A stretch of 64,000 bases of DNA from Apium graveolens (GCF_009905375.1 NC_133657.1:64482219-64546218); one strand, 5' to 3'. Positions 44,751-57,400 are shown, counted from the first letter of the stretch. Numbers and translations are program-made. The notes: a model not told the origin generated them from the letters alone.

Positions 44751-47155
44751 TCAAGTTGATTTTGGTACCCAAGTTTCCTTGGGTCCAGCTTTGTTAGTCT
44801 TTTTCCTAGACTTCATTCCTCCTGCATCTTTTGACTTAGGTAACTTTGGGTCAACCTTGGTCTCAGATATAGTTGGTTGAGGTGTAGGGTTAGTCACATA
44901 ATCATTTAGCACATTTGGTTGAATTTGATAAGGCATAGATTGTGCAAACACATTATTCCACATAGGCATGTTGTATGGCATCTGAGGCATACTGAATGCA
45001 GTAAAATAAGGATTATTAACATATGGCATGTTTGCAAAATGTGCATGAGGATTCTGATGAGACATAACAGGCATAGCATGCAGAGGTGACATAGACATGT
45101 TAGGCATGGAGGGAGTTAAAGGCATGAGAGCATTCTTAACAGATTTGCAGTTATCAGATAGATGATTAACACTTTTACAATGCACACAGCTTTTTCTAGG
45201 AGCATACTTATCAGGTGTGTAATTGTTGTGTTTGTTAATCCCTACCTTCCCATTTCTATTAGATTTTCTTTTAGTTTCCTTTTTAACCTCAACCAATTTA
45301 AGCCTATTTTTCAACTGATCTAAAGTCATGTGTCCTATATTCACCTTACTGGCATCTTTGGATGTGCTAGCTCCTTCTTTGACAAAGTTCTTGAAAGTTG
45401 AACCAACCTTCTTATTGAGATTTTTCTTTTTAGAATCACTTGCCGGTTTTAATTGATGAGCCTTCAACGGATGCTCTTTTTCTTCCTTCAACGGATAACT
45501 TTCATCATCCGTTGATTCCACATCCGTTGACAATCCATCAATTAATTCTAACTCCTTTTTGTTTTTCTTCCAGGCATTCTCACAGAATGATTTAATTCCC
45601 TGAACCTTGACAATCTGAGCACTAACATCCCTAGATGTTTTCCAGGCCTTGATTACCTCTTGCTCACTTTCTAACTGTTTAGAAAGAATTTCTACTTTTT
45701 TAACAGCTTCTTCTAGTTCACTCTCAACAGCCAAGCATTTAATTTTAATTTTTTCAAGCTCAATTACCTGATTCTCTAACACAGCATTCCTATCACTTAA
45801 AAACAAATTATTCTCTTTGATTCTTGTGTTTTCTTTAGCTAGTGATTTAAGGGAAACACGCAAATGATATAATTCATTGGACATATCATTTATGGCTTCA
45901 TTGCATTCAATCTTAGAAAGCTGAGAGAGATCAGTAGTTATTACCTGGTTGCTTGATGAACTAGTTTCATTTTCATCAGAATTAGCCATCAGGGTTAGGT
46001 TGACATATTCCATATCATCATCTTCATTAGCTCCATCTGCTGCCCAATCATCTTGAGTCAGAAAAGCTCTTACCTTTTGTTTGAGCAAATCGAAATATTT
46101 CTTTTTGTAATCAACTTGCTCAAATTTCTTCTTATCAGAGGATGGTTTTCTGCACTCATTTGCAAAGTATCCACTTAAGCCACAGTTATAACATTTGAAC
46201 TTAGATTTGTCCACCATGTTCTTGTTTGACTTAGTGAATTTTACATTTTTCCTGAATTTCATCTTTGCAAACCTCCTGGACAGAAAAGCCAGATGTTCAT
46301 CAACATCATCATAGTCATCTTGACTGGAATTTTCTTCATCCTCAGCTACTTGCTCATTTCCCTTGCTTGATTCTGATTTGCTTGTGCCAATTTTGAGATT
46401 TGGCATTGTCTTTTCCTCATTTCTGGCTTCAATCTTCTCATTGTCAGCAACAAGTGCAACTGATCCTCCTTTTCTCTTTCCCTTTTCCAACAGGTCATCT
46501 TGCTCCATCTCAAGTTCATAGGTCTTCAAAATTCCATATAATCTTTCAAGTGTGAAGTCCTTATAATCTTGAGAATTTCTTAGAAAAACAGTCATAGGCT
46601 TCCATTCCTTTGGTAGAGACCTCAGAAATTTTAAATTGGAGTCCTTGACTTGGTACACTCTGCCATACAGCTTCAATCCATTCAACAGTTTCTGAAATCT
46701 GTTGAAGGTATCATTCAATGATTCTCCTTCTTCAAAATGAAAATATTCATACTGTTGAATGAGAAGCTGCATTTTTTTTCTCTAACTTGCTCAGTACCTT
46801 CACAGATAAGTTGCACAGTATCCCAAATTTCCTTAGCAGTTTGGCTGTTAATGACATTGTCAAACATATCTTGATCTAGGCCATTAAACAGAATGTTCAT
46901 GGCTTTCTTGTCCTTGTGAACCTCTTCAATATCTTCAATAGTCCATTCTGCTTTTGGCTTGGGAATAGACTGTCCAACAGCAACTGTTGCAGTAGCAGCT
47001 GTGGCCACCCTGTGAGGGATGTGAGGACCATTTTCAATGCAGTTGATGTAGCTTTCACCTTGAGAGAGAAGATGTAAATGCATCTTCACTTTCCAATGAT
47101 GATAGTTATCTCTTTCCAGGATTGGAATCTTTACACCAATATCCTTCTTACTCAT
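44751..47155 (-). pseudogene. CopD gag, long form with coiled coil
   Basis: N-terminal frame 46715-47155 starts MSKKDIGVKIPILERDNYHH, then is thrown out of frame at an A8 run (46773-46780). The rest is open for 673 residues (44751-46772): gag domain (LKFLRSLPKEWKPMTVFLRN), zinc knuckle CYNCGLSGYFANEC with Tyr for His, predicted coiled coil (YHLRVSLKSLAKENTRIKEN to VESELEEAVKKVEILSKQLE), the box-encoded Asp/Lys stretch (45464-45530), a second, intact knuckle CVHCKSVNHLSDNC, and a Met/Pro/Asn-rich tail. Total ~790 residues. Confidence 0.9.
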
Positions 47156-47201
47156 GATGTTAGCAGAATAGATCTTTAAACTCTTTGTATGTTAAGATCT
47201 T

Positions 47202-47213
47202 GCTCTGATACCA
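47202..47213 (-). other. CopD primer binding site
   Basis: Minus strand TGGTATCAGAGC, perfect Met-tRNA site, two bases from the LTR. Confidence 0.95.
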
Positions 47214-47215
47214 AT

Positions 47216-48307
47216 TGTTATTCCCAGTGGACTAACAATGAGATTTACAGAAGGGGGGTTGAATGTAAATCTCAAAAGTTTTTCAAGTTTTGAGCAGTTT
47301 CTAAGGCTAAGTGTTATAATGAATAAGTGTGTGTGTGAATTGCTTGAAGCTAATACATACAGATATATATTCAGACACAAATGTAAAGAACACAAAGAAC
47401 TTAAAAACTTTTCTGGTGGATTTGTTGTTCCACCAGAGATGTGTTATTTTAGAAAATCTGTGATTCAAAGAATTAAATCACAGTTGCGTCATAGTACAAA
47501 CTAGATGATTTTCTCTCTGTATTTTTCTAAACAGCTCTGAAAAATTCATCACCTAATTACTAGCTGCTACTTGGTTTATATATATCACCAAGTTTACAAG
47601 TGAAGACAAAACTGTAAAATAAAATTAAAAGATTCTTCACATGTTTCTTCTTCATTTCTCTATCCAATGCAATTTAGGTTTAGCTGTGAATCTTTGAATA
47701 CTTCCTAGTTTGCACCAGAATGGAAATGCTGCATTTTCTTGATTCCTCCTAGAGGCTGCCACATTCCAGTTTGTCTCTGTCAACCCATGTGCCTCTGTCA
47801 GCTTATGAATTGTCACTATCAACTGCTATTGAACTAAGCATCCGTTGAAGCTTTCATCTGTTGATGACTTTATCCGTTGAAGCTTTATCCGTTGATGCAT
47901 TAGCAATTGAAGCTTTATCCATTGAAGCACTCATCCGTCGATAGAGGTTATCTGTTGAAGCTTTAGAGACATCCGTTGAAGCTTTGTTTCTCATCCGTTG
48001 AAGGCCTTTAATATCAGTTGATACTACTTCACTTATACAAAATTACAAGGCATTAAATATTTACAATTAGCCCTCCTATTTGCATATCCACTAGTAGTCA
48101 ACATGACTGATAATTTCCCACAACATCTAAGAATTAAAACTTAAATACAGAGAATGAAATGTGCTACAATACTAAACTTATTTCTAAGTAAAGCTACTCC
48201 TTCAACGGATAGCCAAAATGGTCTTATCCGTTGAGGCTACAAACACTAGATTTCTACTTAAGTGTTTTGTTTAACTTATCATCAACCTAATACACATATT
48301 CCTCACA
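47216..48307 (-). repeat. CopD 5' LTR
   Basis: 1,092 bp; plus strand TGTTATTCCC...TTCCTCACA. Complete at both ends. Contains the C-rich terminal motif (plus-strand AAGGGGGGTTGAATG, 47251-47265) and the ATCCGTTGA array. Confidence 0.93.
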
Positions 48308-48312
48308 TTATA

Positions 48313-50079
48313 TCCAATAGGGTTATTCGATGTAAGACATCAAAAGAGAAATGAGATGCTTTAGAGGTAAAGTGTCAAGGTACAACTGCTATCAAGAAGA
48401 ACAGAAGGACATTACTTACTCAAGAATATGAGCACTTTGACTCAAGAGATAATGAGTCCTTAACTGAGATCTATGACAGATTTCAGAAGCTTCTAAATGA
48501 CTTGTCTCTTGTCGACAAGGAGTATGATTTGGAGGACTCAAACTTGAAGTTCTTACTTCCTCTCCCTGAAAAGTGGGACTTTAAGGTCACATCAATAAGG
48601 GATAACTATGAACTTAATGACACACCTCTAGATGAGATCTATGAAATATTGAAAACTCATGAACTAGAGATGGAGAAAAGAAGCAAGAGGAAAGGATCTA
48701 AATCTAGACCAGTAGCACTCAAAGTTGACGAGAATCCAAAGAAGAAAGCTAGGAGAAAAAGCTACTCCAAAGGAAAATCTATGATTGCAAAGTCAGATAC
48801 TGAATCATCAAACTCTGATGATGACTCAAATACTGATAATGAATCAGATACTGATAGCGATCATGACAACAATGAAGACATGGATCAAATGGTTGTACTA
48901 TTGGTTAAATGCTTCAAGAAGATGGTCTACAAGTACTTCAAGAAAGGAGAGAATTTCCAGAAAATGATCTAGTTCCTCAAACTTTGATAAGAGGAACAAC
49001 AAAAGAAATATTGATTGGGAGGAATCAAGATCCGGAAAACTTGACAAGTCAACGGAGAGATGTTACAACTGTGATGGAATTGGACACTTCCCAGCTGTCT
49101 ACAGGAAATCCAGAGCTGAGAAGAAACAAGCCTTGATCTCAAAGAAGAAAAACTGGGATGATTCATCAGAATCAGATGATGAGGTCAATTATGCTCTCAT
49201 GACAAATGTTGATGCTGGGGTTGATAATGCTGAATTAAAGGTACCTCAGACTGTTCTTCCTTTTGATACTGATAATATCTATGAATTAAGATTATTTCTT
49301 AAGACTCTGCATGTTAGTTATAGGGATCAAACCTTAAAGAATAATATAATGAACAGTGAAAACCCTGAGTTAAAGAAAAGGAATGATCACCAAGAAATTG
49401 AGTTGCTTTCCATGCTATAAATTCAAAAAGAAAGAGATAATTATGTTTATGTTAAAGAAAATTTGTTAGAAAAACATGCTTATCTAGAAAAGGGGTTAGC
49501 TAAAGAAAGAGAGGTTATTAAACTTTAGATTAACTCAGAAAAAACAAATCAGGAAATTTTAGAAAATGGCTTTTGGGGATTAGGATTAGGATATGTTGTT
49601 ATATCTAATTCTGATAAGAAAATTGAAAAAGAAACTGAGAAAACTGAAACAGTAAATACTGATAGCAAGGTCAAACTGAACAAGGTTCAGATAAAGACCA
49701 TTAAGTTTAATCCAAGTGGTAATACTGTCATGTCAATCTATGAGAAAGGTTCAACCTCAGCACCTAGATCAAACTTTATTACTGATAAGAGTGAACAAGT
49801 TCACACATATCAGTAAATATTGGTTCAATGACACAGAAATAGCCTAAGCAAAAGCTGATGGATTTACACACGAAAGACAAGAAGAAAAGGTCTAGGAAAA
49901 ATAGGAATGGCAAGGTAGGTGTTAATAAGAATGGTAATTATGTAACTCCTCACAATACACCTAGAAAGGCCTGTTTGAACTATGGTAGTACTAATCATCT
50001 TTCTAATTCTTGCAGGAAGAATAAAGAGATAAATAATGTTCCCTCCAAATCGGAGTTTAGGAATAGAACAGTTAAATAT
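48313..50079 (+). pseudogene. CopC gag, continuation
   Basis: Resumes after CopD with NRVIRCKTSKEK (one stop, TGA, near 48352), then YDRFQKLLNDLSLVDKEYDL, LPEKWDFKVTSIRDNYELND, an Asp/Ser-rich run (SDTESSNSDDDSNTDNESDT), knuckle CYNCDGIGHFPAVY (last Cys is Tyr, ~49063-49104), a charged helical stretch with stops (49420-49830), and a second knuckle CLNYGSTNHLSNSC (second Cys is Tyr, ~49969-50010). Ends at the GypD junction. Same gag architecture as CopA and CopD. Confidence 0.85.
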
Positions 50080-51319
50080 TGATAGAATATAAATTTTTAT
50101 ATATATTCTAAGGGATTTTATCCGCATATTTATATAATTTTGTATTTATTTGGGTATTTATTAATATTATTTTAGTATGTAATGACAGGAAATAATAATT
50201 CTCAAAATTAGAAGAGATTTGACCTATTTGGGATGAAATCATATGGAAATTCGAATTTGTTGGAGGGCTTGCGCAACAATCGATGTTTGGGCCTTACCTT
50301 GAGTTTTGGACATCAGATTTGGGCCATCTACCAGTCCACGCAAAAATAAAAGAATTATCTCCAGTTTGGAGGTGGGTATTTTATTTTGGACTGGATGAGA
50401 TCGGAAACAGGCCTTCAAATTAGCCTACGAATTTCATAATTATCCAACTTGTATTTTATTTTAGGAAACAATTAAATACACTTTTATATTAGGTTTTAGA
50501 TGATTATTCAGAGATAGGGAGGGTGTATTAGATTGAAAGAGAAGCTTAGAGAGAACTTGAGCAAGGATTGAAGGGATTCACTCCAAGTTTAAGAGATTTC
50601 GTAAAGTTGTATCTTTCTTAACTTTATATTCTTGGAATCATGGTTTCAGTTATATATATATATATATATATATGTTTGTTTTCTTCATATATTATGAGTA
50701 ACTAATTCCATAATCTTGGAATTAGGTAGTATATATTGGTTAAATATGATTGTGTGATTGTACTGTGATTTCTCTATCTTGCTAATTTGTTATTGAGTGC
50801 TTTATACAATTGAGGGAGTTGTGAGCCCTTTATTGTATCTTTAGAAATTGTAAAGAATCGGGAGAGGATTTATAATTTTAGTTTACGATGCAATAGACAT
50901 AATTCTATTATTTGATTGGGAGATTAATATGCGAGTTATGAAACAGAAATTCCATGGGCTTGAACAGTTTATAATTATGTGTTGATTGATCATGGGAGTG
51001 ACTTCAATATGTAGTTGTAGGAATTATATTGTGTCTTGGGAGAGAATAATATAATTATTAGAGGAATGTTTTTAGCAAGAGCATGAGACCTTAATATCAC
51101 AGTTGATCCATATTCGTTAATATCAATGAAGAACCCTTATTCCTGGATTGCTTTCTATCATCGTTAAATCGTTAATTCTATTTGCTTATTAGTTTAAATT
51201 AGTTTAAAAACACAAACCCAATTATTCCTCTCACTTCTAAACAGTAAAAAAACTACAACCTGAACTAATATTAAATTCAGTCATTCCTTGTGAACGATAC
51301 TCTAAATATTACTCCAACA
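50080..51319 (+). repeat. GypD 5' LTR (Athila-like)
   Basis: About 1,240 bp, TGATAGAATATAAAT...ACTCCAACA, followed by a primer site. Start chosen where CopC gag homology stops and a TG occurs. Holds a (TA)n run at 50650-50673. No gene. Confidence 0.75.
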
Positions 51320-51322
51320 AAT

Positions 51323-51340
51323 TGGTGCCGCTGCTGGGGA
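51323..51340 (+). other. GypD primer binding site
   Basis: TGGTGCCGCTGCTGGGGA, close to the Athila-type site TGGCGCCGTTGCCGGGGA (tRNA-Asp type), three bases after the LTR. Confidence 0.85.
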
Positions 51341-51450
51341 AGGCAGCAATATTAAGTTTAGGTTAATTATTCCTTATTGTTTAGATTTTATCAGATTTCT
51401 TTCCAAGATCCATCTTATTGTGTTTTCTTTTCAGGTTCTATAACTCTTAT

Positions 51451-51941
51451 ATGCAACATTCTACAAGTGCGGGAAATTTAGAGCTTGACCCATAAATCGA
51501 ACGCACTTCTCGAGCTTTAAGGAAAGAGGCTAAGCAAAGAAAAGAAAGATAGAAGATGGGTGACTGTCAAATTGTGAATAATGTCAATCCTAATGAAACT
51601 TCTATTTGGGATCACGAGACCCCTAATCTTGCAAACTGCATTTACAAGACTCCCTTGATTAATGTAGCTCACTTCACCTATTAATCCGAGTTTGATTCAA
51701 ATGGTGAGCAACTCTGCTTTTGAAGAAGATATTGAGCGAGAGGATCCACACCGTCATCTAGAGCGTTTTGTGTAGATGTGTGGTTCATTCAAAATAATTG
51801 GAGTGACTGCTGACCAAATTCGTCTTCACATGTTCCCTTATTCTATAAAGGGAAGAGCTTTGACATGGTTTCAACAACTTCCAGATAATATAGTGGCTAC
51901 TTGGGAAAGTCTCTCAACCGAGTTTTTGTCAAAATACTATC
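51451..51941 (+). pseudogene. GypD gag N-terminal fragment (Athila-like)
   Basis: ATG at 51451; two stops in the first 35 codons and further breaks. The piece 51776-51941 reads IIGVTADQIRLHMFPYSIKG, ALTWFQQLPDNIVATWESLS, EFLSKYY, a standard gypsy gag pattern (Athila type). Cut at 51941 by the next LTR-like sequence. Confidence 0.82.
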
Positions 51942-52899
51942 TGATGTGCCAAAATTATACATTTTAAATTGCAAGCGCACAATTTTCGTTTTAATACTTG
52001 AGATCCGTCCCACAAGGACTAAACATTTTTCGCAACTCCTTAATTTTTAATTTAGGCGAACTAGACAAATTAAATTTTGAGAGAAATATATATTTAAGTA
52101 AGTTAACCAAAAAATTAAAATGAACATGAGATGCAAATTAAAAATAAACTTAAAATAAGAAGATTAAACTAAATGGAAGTATTAAATGAGAGAGACTAAT
52201 GATTATTGTAATGACTAACTTATAATAATGACCGGATTAAATACTATTAGTTTATAGTGATATTTTAAGATGCAAGTTACTTAGGCAAGCAATAAGAGCT
52301 AGTTTGGGCCATAAAAATGAAATGGACTATAAAGACAGAACATGGGCTTTAACTAAAAAGATTAATGAACATGCAAATGGGCTACAATCGGGCAAGATAG
52401 ATGTGATGAAAATTTGCAAAAATTACTGACTACTAATTATACTAATTAAGATAACTAAGTATTAATTAACTACCATTTAATGGGATTACACAAAGATTAA
52501 TTAAAAGTAAAAAACTACCACTAATAATTACTATTTTATCACTACGGACTAGCAAAAATAAAGCAACTAATACATGGGCCAAAATTAGAGAATGAGCCAC
52601 AAAATAAATCGATCAACAATTTTTAACTCGGGCCTAGAATTAAAACAGTCTTGAAATGATTTGGGCCTAGAATCTAGCAAGCAACATGGAAGTGGTTAGT
52701 GGACTTTAACATAGACAATTAACCAACACACAAACTACACCATTTATTTGACAATTGTTACATCAGGAAAGGAGAAAAAAACAAACTTAAAAAATATTAA
52801 AAATGATTTAACAAGAAGACAAAGCTAATTGATTAAAGTATAAACTAAAATCTAATAAAATAACAGGTTATGAGACAAATGAGTAAATAGGTGGTATTC
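51942..52899. repeat. Unclassified LTR-like segment
   Basis: Begins TGATGTGCCAAAATTATAC right at the break in GypD gag and runs, AT-rich and without coding capacity, to the CopE LTR. A line such as AGATCCGTCCCACAAGGACT (~52000) resembles starts of plant gypsy LTRs I have seen, but I cannot name the family or strand. Confidence 0.45.
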
Positions 52900-54149
52900 T
52901 GTTAGGTCTCAATATGTTTGTAGAAGGGGGTTGAATACAAACAATACCGTTTAATCGAATAAAATGCGGAATAAAAAAGTGAAACAAAATTCAAGATAAA
53001 TAAAACTATTATTAAACTTGAAAGGTGTTACAACAACGGTATCGTTTACAAGGGATTAATCTCAAATAATTTATTCCAAATCTAGAATAAATTCGACATG
53101 AACTTTTTCTATTTTTGTAATAAAAAGGATCAAATGCTAAATGCAATTTGAGATTAAGTCCTAGGGATTTTGATCCGCTAGATAGTTACACAAGAATAAG
53201 AAAAGGATTTCTAGTGGATTAGATTTAATAATAAATACTAGAAATAAATGATCTGTGAATTTGTAATAAGTTCTCTGCTATTTTTCTCTGTTCTATGTTC
53301 TTCTATGTTTGATATTCAATGCAATACTTCTGTTAAAAATCAGCTTCAGTTCTTTTATATTAAATCAATCCATGATTTAACTAGAAAGACAATCCTTTTA
53401 GCTTAGCATGACAATCCTTTTAACTGGTAGGACTTTCGGTAGGACTATCCATTGAACTGATAGAACTTTCGTCAAGACAATCTAAATGAACTAGCATGAC
53501 TTTCGGTATGACTATTGATTGTCATACCGATTGTCTTGTTAATACAAAAGATAGTCTTGCTGGATTAAAACAGATTTTAATCAAATAATAATTTTAAATT
53601 AATTAATCAATTAATTCAATTAATCAATAAATTAATCTTTGCAGATTTAATTTATTCTCTTAATTAAATTATATGACTTAATTAATTAATAGAGAATTAA
53701 TACTAACCTTGAGCAGCAACCATTCTTCTGAAAATCTTCTGAAAATCACTGTCAATTATGAATCAATTCAACCACTTCAATGTTGACACTCGATGTACTG
53801 TTTGGTTCATGAGTGACTAACTTCCGTGACATTTCTTCATGCCTTGACTTTGATACTCTTGATTTTCTTCAGACTAAATCCTTGTAATTAATTGATACCC
53901 TGACGAGATCTCTGTCACTTGATTAAATCCACAATCTTGATTTATATCACTGAGGCTTGATCAATTTCTTGAGCTTCTTCCAGTGAATTAAGTCCTCAAG
54001 TCTGTAGACGAACAATGTTACTTAATCCTTTGACATATGTTACTTTGAGAGATCTCTCTGACGATAGAACCACTATTTACTTGTTACATCCTTATTTGAG
54101 TTGAGTTAAATCCTCGAATAAACAAATAGGCTATGACATATGCCTTTCA
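52900..54149 (-). repeat. CopE 3' LTR
   Basis: 1,250 bp; plus strand TGTTAGGTCTC...GCCTTTCA, i.e. TGAAAGGCATATG in sense. It has the C-rich terminal motif (plus GAAGGGGGTTGAATAC, 52923-52938) and, at ~53391-53560, an array of CTAG/CTGG-type boxes with GACAATC, ACTTTCGGTATGAC and GTCATACCGATTGTC. 53575-53710 is AATTAATT-rich. Confidence 0.9.
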
Positions 54150-54164
54150 ATCTCCCCCTATTTG
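54150..54164 (-). other. CopE polypurine tract
   Basis: Minus strand CAAATAGGGGGAGAT abutting the LTR start. Confidence 0.9.
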
Positions 54165-54411
54165 TTTGTTAGACAATAACAACAAATACCTAGAGGATAA
54201 CTCAACTAACAAATAAGAAAAAGATATAAACAGTAATGCAAAGTAAATAGCAGAAAAGTTCTGGATTATATTTAACATTTTCCAGATTCCAAAAGAAATT
54301 TACAAGTGAATACAAGATAGATGTTCCTCTAGACTGAACATATAACTACATTAGTCTATCTTGATTCATAAAGTCCTAATCATATTACATTAAGTTTTGA
54401 GCTAATTGAAT

Positions 54412-57400
54412 TCAGTTGTCTTCCCTTCCGAATTCACCTTCTTCCAAATCTTGAAGCAACTCCTTGTCAAAGACACGATCCTTTCTAGAAGTGAAGCTGG
54501 CTGGTCTGACTGGTTGAACTCCAACTAAGTTTAGCTTATTCTTGAACTGAATGTACCTTTTAATATTCTTTTCAAAATAAGCTTGAATCAGATCAGCTGC
54601 TTGAGTTTTCAACATGGATGAATATCCAACAGTTCTTAAGTGATGTTCCATCCAGATAAGATGCTTAGGTGAGTAGTCTTTAAGAGATTGTGAATCGAGC
54701 TGGCAGATTTGAAGACAGTCAGACTTAAAGAATCTTACCTGATGAGGATTGTTGACCACTTGAGGACTAGCCCTGCTGGCAAACTCTTTGAGCCTTTCTC
54801 GAAGAACTTCATTCAATTCTGAGCTTCTTTTGACTTTGTTGAGAAGAACCCAAATCTCTGATAAAGAACGATTCTCAAACAGATGAAGTGATACCTTGAA
54901 AGATCCTTCGCTCTGACAATATACAAATATGCTCATTTCATTTAGAGATCTGTCAAAGGCAGCTGTGATCCTTGAAACTTCAGTCTTTATAGCATTCATG
55001 TACACGTCATTGTTTGGATTAGAGATCTCCAGCTTGTCCAGAAGATGTAGAAACTGCCTATCATTGTTTGTGCTCAGCTGAGGCATATCAAGTACTCTCC
55101 TAGCTTCATCCCATTTTTCACCAATCTTCAGTCTGACATCTCTTCTCCTTTCTTTAGCTTTAATGTCATGAAGATGTTGCTTTTCAAGAGTTTCTGTTCG
55201 TTCAATGTTTTTCCTCATATCAATGATCTGGGATACCTTTTTGAGTTCAGCTTCTTTTCTTTTCAACTCTGACTGCTGCTGCTGAAACTCTTTCTTAAAA
55301 ACAGGATCCACTGGAGCTTCCTCTTCCCATTCTCCAAAATCACTTTCCTTCTCAGCTTCAAAGAAACCATCTTTATCTTCCAGGACTGGTTCAGTGGGAA
55401 CGTCAAAAATATCAAAGTCATCTTGTTCTCCACTATAATAGACAGCATCAGCCTTCCCTGTGCCTCCAGCAGATGAATCTTTTTCTTTTCCCTTTTCACT
55501 TCTCCCTTTCTTCTCCCCCTTAGTTGAGGAATCCTCTACAGACTTTCCTCTAGATCCTCCATGACCTCCATCACCTCCAGAGCCTGAGCCTCCACCAGAC
55601 AACCCTTCAAAGAAAGTTCTTTCTTCTTCATTAGGGCAGTGAGAATTTTTTATCATGAAGTACAAGTGCTTCATCCCTTCATTGAAATGTTCCATGCCCG
55701 TCTCTATCTTCAGAAATCTGGAGGAATCCAGTGAATGATTCATTTCAACCAAGTCTTCAAGAGAAGTCATTCTTGTATAAAGAGAGCAGAAGTTTGAAAT
55801 ATCTTCAGCTGATAACGTTGGAGATGCCTGAATTGACTTAAGCTTTGGTACAATAGATGTCTTCAAATCTGATATTTCAGTCCTGATAAGAGCCAACTGA
55901 TTATTGACAGAGGTGGAAGAAGAAGACCGTTCAACCACTTGTGCTTTGAATGATTGAGCCTCAGCCTGACTTTTTGCAAGTTGTTCTTTCAGTTCAGCAA
56001 TTTGAGCTAACAGATTTTCAGTGTTTATGTTTGTGTGTGCGCTCATCGGAATATCTCTCCTGTTTGATTCACTCAACTCACGTGCTTGTGTATCTCTCAA
56101 TATTATTGCTCGTGAGGAGTCTTCCTGATGCTGATCATCTATACCTGCAATTGAAATCACCCTAGCCTCTTCAAGAGAGGTCAGTGGTGGTGCAATAGGA
56201 ATTCGCGAGTCCCGATCCTCAGTCAAACCTGTCTTTTCATGTGAAATAGATGTCTGAATTGCTTCAGGGATAGATTGACCAAGTTGCCCTCCACTTTCTC
56301 TAGATAAATCTGCGAGTGGAGAATCCCGTGAGGGAGCCAGAGGTGTTGGATCTGGGAGGGGAGAAAATGACTCTATTAAAGGTGGCTGAGAGTTAGATTT
56401 TCCCTCAGAAGCATGTGACTGCTCTTTTGCCGTAACTATGGCAGGCACTGTAACCAACTCAATGTGCACTCCTCGCTCCGTGTCCTGAGTATCATCTATT
56501 GGTCTGTATGCTTCCATTGTGAGTAATGGAAGTGTGCTTGACTCAGTACAGGATGCCATGGCCCTATGACGAATTTCAATAGATTCATCCTGTTGATAGA
56601 ATCTCTCTAGTAACTGTTCACTGGCCATATCAAAGTCCATGTCCTGTTGGGAGGACAAGGATGGGCTTTCAGATGCCTCAGTAAATGTTCTTCTTTTCTT
56701 GGGAGGAGGCAGAGCTGAGGGCTCATTCACATCCACCAACATACTACTTCCTACTAACCTTCTAGGCAACATTTTAGACAGTGGGGGAGAGGTTGAGATA
56801 GGTTGTGACTCTGTGTTTGGCTCTATGACCTGGGATTGAAGCTGTGGTTCTACAACTTCATGGTCAGTCCCATCAACCACTGGGGGTCTTTCAATAGAAG
56901 TAGTAATAGTTTGAGTTTGAGGAATCATTACCTGCAGAGGAAGAGCATCTGATGTTTGAGCCTGGGTGGTTTGAACCACTGGAGGTTGAGCTTGCTGTTC
57001 ATGACTGGGAAGATTGAAGATAGGTAAAGGAATGTAAGTGGCCATGAAAGCAGATACAAGTACTGGAACTTGCATGAATTTGAAGGTTGTGTCTTGGCGT
57101 GTGTAAATCTTTTTGCTTACTGGAGGGGGTTTAGTTACTGAAGAGTTAGCAAAAAGAGCTTTATGCTCAGGTGAGAGAAGATGTTCTGCTATGAGCATGA
57201 GAAAACGAGCGTAGTAGCACGAAACCCTACGATTTGTAGAATGATCACGTAAATCAGTAGTGAGACGTCTCAGAATAATGGGTAAAAGTAGTTTGCCAAA
57301 ATTGATCCTTTGATTGAAAACAACCGCAAGACCCATATACTGCAGAGTGGAAGTGATGTTGTGAAAGTTGGATTTAGTGCAGTTGGCAAACACTTTGGAA

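Larger units (their letters stand above)
40814..48307 (-). mobile_element. CopD: Ty1/copia element, minus strand, inserted in CopC gag
   Basis: LTRs 40814-41873 (3', truncated) and 47216-48307 (5'), ~97% identical (about 33 differences by eye). Target duplication TTATG (40809-40813) versus TTATA (48308-48312), after which CopC gag resumes (TCCAATAGG). Order on the minus strand: LTR, primer site, gag, protease, integrase, RT. RNase H, the purine tract and the first ~35 bp of the 3' LTR are lost in one deletion. Confidence 0.93.
39900..50079 (+). mobile_element. CopC: Ty1/copia element, 3' part missing
   Basis: 5' LTR (39900-40399), primer site, and gag in two pieces (40460-40813, 48313-50079) split by CopD. 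Sequence ends inside gag at 50079 where GypD's LTR starts; pol is not in the window. Confidence 0.85.

Noticed and set aside
46715..46790. Programmed frameshift at the A8 run in CopD gag
   Set aside because: It lies in the middle of the gag domain, not at a gag-pol border; a homopolymer indel is the simpler reading.
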